Origin: Sinohyriopsis cumingii
Taxonomy: Eukaryota > Mollusca > Bivalvia > Unionida > Unionidae
NCBI GenBank assembly: GCA_028554795.2
Contig: CM068830.1
Location: forward strand, 49,238,355-49,302,354
DNA: 64,000 nt
Direction of reading: 5' to 3'
The notes beneath the pieces were generated by a model that made no database searches, had not been told where the DNA came from, and saw only the letters and a program-made list of their open reading frames with translations. The first letter of the stretch is position 1; each line of letters opens with the position of its first letter. Both the position numbers and the translations under genes were made by a program. This document shows, piece by piece, positions 58,451 to 64,000 of this stretch.

Positions 58451-58837
58451 ATGTCACCCTCCAGAAAACCCCAAGGAAAGAAAAGGAAAGGACTACCACC
58501 ACGTTTAGTCAAACATGGGGACCTGTTATCTGTCCTGTCCAAAGCTTCTCCACGTCTACGAAAAAAACTCATTCAATCGGCCTCCAAAGAGGTCATCGAT
58601 ACCGTGTGCGAATGTTGTTTGAACGTCTTGAAAGGCACGATCCCTTTGTCCAAACACCAGAAACAATGCTTAGGCAAACATCGTCACGTTCTTCGCCAAA
58701 TGGTTCAAAAGAAAATTCCCATTCGTCAAAAGAAGAAGATGTTGGTCCAACGTGGAGGTATTTTACCTCTCTTGTTAGGCCCCTTACTGAAAGGAGTCTT
58801 GGGAACCATGTTGGGAGGACTGGTGGGAGCAAGATAA
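58451..58837 (+). CDS. Basic protein with Gly/Leu-rich membrane-active-like tail
   Basis: 128 codons from the first ATG. A Lys-rich start is followed by a helical domain (LLSVLSKASPRLRKKLIQ, KEVIDTVCECCLNVLKG), KKKMLVQRGG, and a Gly/Leu-rich hydrophobic tail (GILPLLLGPLLKGVLG, LGGLVGAR). I recognise the KKK.L.QRGG plus Gly/Leu tail as a recurrent small protein of metazoan Polinton/adintovirus-like loci. The tail resembles lytic or membrane-inserting peptides, so a role in membrane penetration is possible but unproven. Paralogue of the gene at 57,446. Confidence 0.8.
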   Translation: MSPSRKPQGKKRKGLPPRLVKHGDLLSVLSKASPRLRKKLIQSASKEVIDTVCECCLNVLKGTIPLSKHQKQCLGKHRHVLRQMVQKKIPIRQKKKMLVQRGGILPLLLGPLLKGVLGTMLGGLVGAR

Positions 58838-58886
58838 AAAGGCCCTCGGAAGTCCCAAGATCTAAGAATCGACCGCTGACAACCCC

Positions 58887-59549
58887 ATGGAGGGACGAAA
58901 ACTAGCTTTAGTGCCTTACAAACGATGGATGGAATACCATCGGTGGCAAGAACAACGCACCCCGCATTTACCTCCCAATCCCAACTTGAGCGAGATGTCC
59001 CAGTTACAACACGAATTGCAGTCCTTGATGGATCGCCAAGATTTGTCCGAAACAGAAAAATCGCAAAAGTACGGTCAACTCTTGCAACGACTGCAACTCT
59101 TTCACCAGAAAGCTTTAGACGAAACAGCTCTACCCACTCTGAAAGATTTTAAGAGCTTGATGAAAAGTCCAGCACCATCACCAGTACCAGTACCATCACT
59201 ACCAGTGACCAAGACAGAAAAAGGAGAAGAAGAAGAAGAAGGGTTTCAAACTCCACCAGAAAAAGTACGCAAGTTAACAACACCACCTACCTCCAGAATT
59301 GGATGGATTAAAAAGATGATGGCCACCCCTTCTTCATCACAAGAGAAAAAGAAAGTGAAGACAGAAGTGAAGACAGAAGTGAAACAAGAACCGATATCCC
59401 CCGCTCAGACATCCTCCTCTTCGACACCTATTGCCGGTCGCACACGCAAAGCATTGCAATCCAAGAAAATACCCCAAGAGAAAAAAGTAGCATCCTCCAA
59501 GAGTGGGTGCCTTATTAACACAAAAAATAACAAATGGAAACAGTCTTAG
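58887..59549 (+). CDS. Pro/Lys-rich protein with N-terminal LVPYKRW motif
   Basis: 220 codons. It starts KLALVPYKRWMEYHR, a short motif I associate with a conserved but uncharacterised gene next to the integrase in Polintons. A Gln/Leu-rich helical stretch (about residues 40-80, probable coiled coil) follows, then a low-complexity Pro-Val, Glu-run and Lys/Glu-Thr region with repeated KVKTEVKTEVK (SUMO-site-like). gataaaaa near 58,833 is a weak TATA. The last 16 bp overlap the integrase start. Function unknown. Confidence 0.75.
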   Translation: MEGRKLALVPYKRWMEYHRWQEQRTPHLPPNPNLSEMSQLQHELQSLMDRQDLSETEKSQKYGQLLQRLQLFHQKALDETALPTLKDFKSLMKSPAPSPVPVPSLPVTKTEKGEEEEEGFQTPPEKVRKLTTPPTSRIGWIKKMMATPSSSQEKKKVKTEVKTEVKQEPISPAQTSSSSTPIAGRTRKALQSKKIPQEKKVASSKSGCLINTKNNKWKQS

Positions 59550-60643
59550 CCAGCATTTACTACGATCCCTCGCATCCTGCAGGTTACGCAGGAGTTCAAA
59601 AATTGTATAGTGCTGCCAAAACTCGACTGAAAAGTCTCCGTTTACCTCAAGTGCAACGATGGTTACAAGAACAAGCTACCTACACTTTACACAAACCCAT
59701 TCCACGCAAGTTTGCCAGAAGTCGCACCCGAGTGGAAGGCATCGATCATCAATGGCAAGCCGATTTAGCCGATGTCTCTCATTTGGCCAGCTACAATCGT
59801 GGCTACAAATATTTGTTTTGTGTCATCGACGTCTTTTCCAAATTTGCCTGGGTCGTGCCCTTGACTTCCAAATCGAGCAGCGAGTTAGTGCGACCCCTGC
59901 AACGGGTGTTGAAACAATGCGGTCGTCACCCTCTTCGATGGCAAACGGACAAAGGCACCGAATTTCTGAACCAAGCTTTCCAAAAAGAATTAAAGAAACG
60001 TGACATTCATTTTTTTACCACTGAGAATCCCGAAACCAAAGCCAGCATCGTGGAACGTTTTCAACGCACTTTGAAAGAACGCATGTGGAAATATTTTACG
60101 CATCACCACACTCTGAAGTACATCGACATCTTACCGCATCTGGTGCAAGCGTAGAACCAATCTTACCATCGAAGCATCGGACGTGCCCCGCAAGACGTGA
60201 CTCCCGACAACGAAGTGTTGGTGTTTGAGCGCCTGTTTGGTACGTCCCCAACGAGGGCTGTCCCCAAGAAAAGTGGAGAGTTGGCCGTAGGAGATTGGGT
60301 GCGCATTGGCAAAACCAAACGCACTTTCGACAAAGGTTACTTACCTAACTGGACGACCGAATTGTTTCGCGTCACTGGACGAGTGCATGGCCGTCATCAT
60401 GCCGTCTATAAATTGGAAGACATGAACGGAGAAGTGCTCAAAGGAACGTTTTATTTGCCCGAGTTACAACGTGTCACCAAAAAAGAAGACGACGTGTACG
60501 ACATCGAAAGCATTCTCGAACGCAGAACCCGTAAAGTGAGCAAACGACGTGTCAAAGAAGTCAAAGTACGTTGGAAAGGATATCCACCCAGTTTTGATTC
60601 TTGGATCGACGCTTCGCAAGTCATCGACTATAAAAAGAAGTGA
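59534..60643 (+). pseudogene. Retrovirus-type integrase with chromodomain, broken by one stop
   Basis: Catalyses insertion of the linear element into host DNA. It starts with the Polinton-typical YYDPSHPAGYAGVQKLY and a YTLHKP segment. The RNase H-like core has Asp77 (ADLADV), Asp139 (QTDKGTEF) and Glu174 (IVERFQRTLKE), with 34 residues between the last two. An in-frame TAG lies at codon 207 (60,152-60,154), inside the core's C-terminal part. The same frame then continues through SYHRSIGRAP, an SH3-like region (AVGDWVRI) and a C-terminal chromodomain (VYDIESILERR ... VKVRWKGYPPSFDSWID). All catalytic residues are upstream of the stop. The chromodomain could target marked chromatin. One stop in an otherwise well-kept frame indicates recent loss or sequence error. 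Confidence 0.93.
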
Positions 60644-60648
60644 CCATC

Positions 60649-61065
60649 ATGCCCTTTCACACAGACGCAGCTACGTCGACCACTGCTTCACCTAGTTCTT
60701 CTGTGCAAGATTTACAAAAACAACCCTTGTGGGTGTGGTGTGGAGAACGTGTGCCTAAAACGCAAATCGTCTTTTTCTGCCAAATCTTCGTGGTGTATCG
60801 TGTCATCGGGGCAGCCATTGCCAATTTGAGTTTGCAACAAGGAGACAAACAATTGTGGACTATTTTATTGAGCAGTTGCATCGGTTACCTGCTTCCCAAT
60901 CCCTCCCTGAAATTCTCCTCGAACGGGAACCACGGGAACCTTGTGTCCAGTGCCAGTGTCAGTCACCACTCCAACAACAATCACAACCAGAACCTCATTT
61001 TGGGCGGAGACACGCATCTGACGTCCACTAACCCCTCGGACAGCCACAGAACTCTGGAATTATGA
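60649..61065 (+). CDS. Two-TM membrane protein of Polintons
   Basis: 138 codons from ATG 60,649. Two hydrophobic segments, IVFFCQIFVVYRVIGAAIAN and LWTILLSSCIGYLLP, flank a short loop, with the conserved-looking LSSCIGYLLPNPSLK ending. The C-terminal third is Ser/Asn/His-rich and hydrophilic. I recognise the two-helix LGYLLPNPS pattern as a small membrane protein common in metazoan Polinton/adintovirus loci; a viroporin-like or virion-membrane role is inference. A TATAAAAA at 60,629 is only about 20 bp upstream. The stop overlaps the penton gene ATG by 4 bp. Confidence 0.8.
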   Translation: MPFHTDAATSTTASPSSSVQDLQKQPLWVWCGERVPKTQIVFFCQIFVVYRVIGAAIANLSLQQGDKQLWTILLSSCIGYLLPNPSLKFSSNGNHGNLVSSASVSHHSNNNHNQNLILGGDTHLTSTNPSDSHRTLEL

Positions 61066-61982
61066 GTCACGAAAACCAATTTTACTTAACCTTACCCAGT
61101 GACAGTTCCATGGAGGTGTTTCCCCACAACAAGTTGTGCTGTTACACGGCCAAATTACCTCAAGCCATCCCGTTAGATCACGAAGCCCATTGGGAAGTGG
61201 CTTTGGTAGAAATGATTCACCCTACACAAATCCAAAACATCACTGAAACGCAAAACACTTTTGAGGTCGAAATCCTGAACGAACAATTACAAAACTAAAT
61301 GAATGACATCGGTGGGTTTTCAGGGATAACAAGACCAGCCAACAATCCAGCCTTCAAAATCTACACCTTGAAAATTCCGGCAGGGTTTTATTTTAGTGGC
61401 CAACATTTGGTGGACACTATTGCGGACAGGTTCGAGTTAGCCTTTGGCAAAGCCCTGAACAAACAAACTAACAAACGTGTCACCCTGGAGTACCATAAAG
61501 TGGCTCGTCGCTTACTGATGAAATTTCAGGATACCCAAACGTTGTCCATCAGTTTCAATCGTGACTTGTTTGATCTTTTAGGTGGAGACACAAAAATGGC
61601 TCCAAATTTTAATCCGAAGATCAACAGCAATACGGAATTTTACAAGTTTTTTCGATTCCCTGTAGAACTGAACCAAGGACTGAATTTGATGTTCGTGTGC
61701 TCCGATGTGGTGGAGTATAACGTGGTGGGACACACCTCTGTGCCGTTACTGCGTGTCATTCCTTTCAAAGTGGATAGTACCACGACCAGTGACCAGGAAG
61801 GTGGAAACACCTATCACGTTCACCGGGAATTTGTGCATCCTCATTATTTGCCTGTCAGCAAGTCGTATTTGGACACGGTCAACATTGCTATAAAAGGAGA
61901 TTTAGGACAAAATATTCCATTCACCAAAGGAAAAGTCACGGTGAATATCCATTTTCGAAAACGGTTCTCTCACGACTCGTAA
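61062..61982 (+). pseudogene. Penton (minor capsid) protein, one in-frame stop
   Basis: In Polintons the single jelly-roll minor capsid protein forms the pentameric vertices. The first part (FYLTLPSDSS, WEVALVEMIHP) is the family's conserved start. An in-frame TAA at 61,296-61,298 follows 78 codons. The same frame continues at once with ATG and about 227 codons containing the middle (YTLKIPAGFYFSG, RFELAF) and the C-terminal strands (PLLRVIPF, REFVHPHYLPV, TVNIAIKGDLGQ). Because an ATG follows the stop directly, re-initiation could give a C-terminal product, but the jelly-roll would lack its first strands. Order penton, small basic protein, major capsid protein is typical. Confidence 0.9.
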
Positions 61983-61985
61983 GTC

Positions 61986-62402
61986 ATGTATCCAGTGTAT
62001 CGAGGGGTTGCTCGACAGCGAGGACACGGTTTAGGAGATATGTTAAAATCGGCCTTTCGTTCGGTGACCCCGGTGTTGAAACCGATGGTGACACGCGGAT
62101 TACACGCCTTGAAAGATGCGGCACTGACGCAAGGCAAAGAATTTCTCCAAAATGTCATCATCGACAAACAAAACCCTAAAGAAGCTTTCATGAGGGCAGG
62201 TAAAAATGTCTTGCTGCAAACGGGCAAAGACCTTTTGGGCCGACGAGACACACCTATAAATGCCCTGCACGCTACCGAGTCAGGCATTCAGCAAGGACAA
62301 GGCAGAAAGAGACGACGAAGAAAACACCCTTTCACCAGACTTCAAGCTAGAAAGGCCAAGAAAAGAAGAACCGTTCGAGACTTAGACGTTTTCGATTATT
62401 GA
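61986..62402 (+). CDS. Basic virion protein with Gly-rich N-terminus (pVI/pX-like)
   Basis: 138 codons, starting 3 bp after the penton stop. It begins MYPVYRGVARQRGHGLGDML, the YRG..RQRG.GLG pattern of a small protein found between penton and major capsid genes in Polintons and adintoviruses. An amphipathic helix (LKSAFRSVTPVLKPMV) and a long helical middle follow, then a C-terminal RKRRRRKHPF and KAKKRR tail suited to DNA binding or nuclear entry. Comparison with adenovirus pVI/pX is by position and composition. Its end lies just before the capsid gene. Confidence 0.8.
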   Translation: MYPVYRGVARQRGHGLGDMLKSAFRSVTPVLKPMVTRGLHALKDAALTQGKEFLQNVIIDKQNPKEAFMRAGKNVLLQTGKDLLGRRDTPINALHATESGIQQGQGRKRRRRKHPFTRLQARKAKKRRTVRDLDVFDY

Positions 62403-62416
62403 AACACAGAAAAAAA

Positions 62417-63733
62417 ATGATGCACCGAGAATCTTGCGCTTGTTCCAAGACGGAACTGGATCTGTTTGCCATGCCCCCCACCATGATGACGATGCAAGAA
62501 TCCCAGTGGGTGGAATTTCAGCCCGTCTCCTCACTGACCGATTCCGCTCCCATCGAGTTTGAAATCAAAGGACAGCCCGAAGATTACATCGATCTGAATA
62601 GCAGTTACTTGTACTTGAAAGTCAAAGTTCAAGATAAGACTGGAGGTGATATAGACACTGAGCCAGTAGCTCCCGTCAACAATTTCATGCATTCCTTGTT
62701 CAGTGGAGTGGACTTGTACTTGAACAACAAACTGGTCAGTAGCAGCATGGATACTTACCCTTATCGAGCGTACCTGGAAAATCTCTTGACGTACGGAATA
62801 GACGCCAAGAACACTCATCTCAATGCCTGTGTGCTATGGGAAGCTGACGAAGCAGGCCAGTTTGAAAATTTAGAAGCTGATGAAAAGAAAGACAACAATG
62901 AGGGATTTGTAGAACGAAGAAAGAGAATCATAGGACCCAAGAAAAGTTTAGAACTGATGGATCGTTTGCATTTGGACATGTGGTTGCAGGAAAAGTATTT
63001 GCTGAACTTGGTAGATGTCCGCCTGAGACTGAATCGGAGCAGTACCGCTTTCCATTTATTGGCTGATACTGACGATAATTACAAAACCAAAATCGAAGAA
63101 GCCAGACTCTACGTACGCCGCGTGGAAGTGTTACCTAAAGTGGGTAACGACATCAGTCAGACGTTGAGCAGAACGACCGCCAAGTATCCCATACGACGCG
63201 TGGAAGTGAAAACCTTCACCATTCCCAAGGGACAGCGATCCATGATCGAAGATCATCTGTTCCAAGGACAGTTACCCAAACGTTTGATCGTTGGTATCGT
63301 CGAGAATGAAGCCTTCAACGGAGCTATCAATAAAAATCCTTTCTACTTTCAACACTTTGGCGTGTCCAAAATCGAAGTCAGTCGCGATATCAAGACCTTG
63401 TGTACCCGACCTTTCGAACCTGACTTTACCAAGAAGAATTACTTGAGATCGTACTTGTCCTTGTACGAAGCCACCGGACAGTTAGGAACCAACACCAATC
63501 GCGGCATTACGTACGACGATTATGTAGGAGGCTATGCTTTGTGGGCTTTTGATTTCACTCCAGACCAAGGCATCAACGAGGGACATTTCCACCCTATAAA
63601 ATCCGGCCAGATTCGTGTGGAAATTCAGTTTGCAAACCGAGTCCCTGATGAAACGGTGAACGTCATGCTGTATGCAGAATTTGATAATACCATAGAAATC
63701 AACAGTTTGAGAGAAGTCATTCTAGATTACTAG
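62417..63733 (+). CDS. Major capsid protein, double jelly-roll
   Basis: 438 codons from ATG 62,417 (a second ATG is adjacent); intact. It forms the hexon-like capsomers. Recognisable features are the N-terminal WVEFQPVSSLTDSAPIEFEI, YIDLNSSYLYLKVKV, PVNNFMHSLFSGVDLYLNN (a hallmark of this family), YPYRAYLENLLTYG, then FTIPKGQRSMIEDHLFQGQLPKR and LRSYLSLYEATG, with YALWAFDFTPD near the C-terminus. The length is slightly shorter than many Polinton capsid proteins but complete in motifs. The frame has no stops, in contrast to its neighbours. Confidence 0.95.
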   Translation: MMHRESCACSKTELDLFAMPPTMMTMQESQWVEFQPVSSLTDSAPIEFEIKGQPEDYIDLNSSYLYLKVKVQDKTGGDIDTEPVAPVNNFMHSLFSGVDLYLNNKLVSSSMDTYPYRAYLENLLTYGIDAKNTHLNACVLWEADEAGQFENLEADEKKDNNEGFVERRKRIIGPKKSLELMDRLHLDMWLQEKYLLNLVDVRLRLNRSSTAFHLLADTDDNYKTKIEEARLYVRRVEVLPKVGNDISQTLSRTTAKYPIRRVEVKTFTIPKGQRSMIEDHLFQGQLPKRLIVGIVENEAFNGAINKNPFYFQHFGVSKIEVSRDIKTLCTRPFEPDFTKKNYLRSYLSLYEATGQLGTNTNRGITYDDYVGGYALWAFDFTPDQGINEGHFHPIKSGQIRVEIQFANRVPDETVNVMLYAEFDNTIEINSLREVILDY

Positions 63734-63738
63734 AAGTC

Positions 63739-64000
63739 ATGGAAGACTGTTATCCCTCTTTACCTAGTGGAGAAACTTTGGACATGAAATGTGAGGAGAC
63801 TGTGGAAGAAGAAGTGATCATGATGAAGTCAAGATAGCCAGAACAAGAAGCCCATTTAGTCTGCTGTTTTGCCAAACACTTGGTCGAAAAAATGACGGAA
63901 TTGATCAAGAAAAATTGCTATGGATGTCAAAACGCTCATCCCAGTCAAATTCAACATGATAAATGCCTGATGTTGAGTCAAGAAGAAAAATTGGACGAGT
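63739..64000 (+). pseudogene. Cys/His protein next to the capsid gene, broken and cut by window edge
   Basis: The ATG at 63,739 starts an acidic N-terminus; an in-frame TAG follows at codon 33 (63,835-63,837). The same frame then continues to the window edge and includes NCYGCQNAHPSQIQHDKCLM. The C..C...HPSQ..H..C pattern looks like a zinc-binding module, and I recall similar GC..HPSQ..H..C proteins beside the capsid gene in other Polintons; function unknown. The 3' end is outside the window. Confidence 0.7.

Larger units (their letters stand above)
48541..64000 (+). mobile_element. Polinton/Maverick (adintovirus-like) element, left part
   Basis: The region encodes a protein-primed family B polymerase, retrovirus-like integrase with chromodomain, packaging ATPase, penton and major capsid protein. 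Together these define Polintons/Mavericks and adintoviruses, large double-stranded DNA elements that can form virions and integrate. Genes are packed with small gaps or overlaps and the base composition is visibly richer in G+C than the host DNA to the left. The element runs off the window, so its right terminal inverted repeat, 6-bp target duplication and any adenovirus-type maturation protease are not visible. The left end is inferred at about 48,540-48,560. Several genes are broken by single stops, so this copy is probably a recently inactivated integrated virus. Confidence 0.93.

Noticed and set aside
56848..60154. Stop-codon reassignment in the element
   Set aside because: TGA, TAA and TAG all occur in-frame, the same codons end the intact genes, and host DNA uses the standard code.
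60657..61047. Minus-strand frames inside the membrane protein gene
   Set aside because: Antisense shadows of a gene with family-typical membrane segments and position.

Overview
The window is animal genomic DNA, most likely from a mollusc. It is A+T-rich, gene-poor and full of microsatellites and minisatellite arrays. It carries tRNA-derived SINEs of a type I associate with molluscs, decayed non-LTR retrotransposons and one intron-containing animal gene. The species cannot be fixed from sequence alone, and the phylum call rests on remembered repeat types.

Bases 1-48,540 are host DNA. A LINE endonuclease/RT fragment enters at the left edge and runs into a 100-base N gap. A second LINE 3' end lies near 5.5 kb and a third, on the minus strand, near 47 kb. 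Two minus-strand SINEs (7.2-7.5 kb and 45.0-45.3 kb) share a tRNA-like head; the first has a plausible 9-bp target duplication inside an AGT-rich array. A hAT-like MITE sits at 21.4-21.7 kb. Tandem arrays of 28-50 bp units occupy several kilobases, including a 50-bp array with an exact 200-bp higher-order duplication. The only convincing host gene is a two-coding-exon Ro60 (TROVE/vWA) gene on the minus strand at 10.7-13.6 kb.

Bases ~48,540-64,000 are the left part of a Polinton/Maverick (adintovirus-like) element that runs off the right edge. It is dense in genes and richer in G+C than its surroundings. Two divergent pairs of genes occupy its left end: a 77-codon minus ORF against a Gln/Glu-rich gene, then a CCHC zinc-knuckle gene against a protein-primed family B DNA polymerase. 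After the polymerase come small accessory genes (BIR-like, F-box-like, unknown, and a membrane protein), the packaging ATPase, two paralogous small basic proteins flanking a Lys-rich protein, a Pro/Lys-rich protein, a retrovirus-type integrase with chromodomain, a two-TM membrane protein, the penton (minor capsid) protein, a basic virion protein, the double jelly-roll major capsid protein and the start of a Cys/His gene.

The most striking observation is that the two outermost left genes each end about 25 nt before a canonical replication-dependent histone mRNA 3' stem-loop, followed by ACCCA or a near match and a purine-rich histone-downstream-like element. The promoter between them has CCAAT motifs, a CRE and TATA boxes. 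This suggests S-phase-coupled, poly(A)-independent expression of these element genes. Many element genes have a TATA box about 53 or 63 bp before the ATG. Five genes carry exactly one in-frame stop each and one has a homopolymer frameshift, while polymerase and major capsid protein are intact. That pattern fits a recently inactivated integrated copy, or uncorrected assembly errors.
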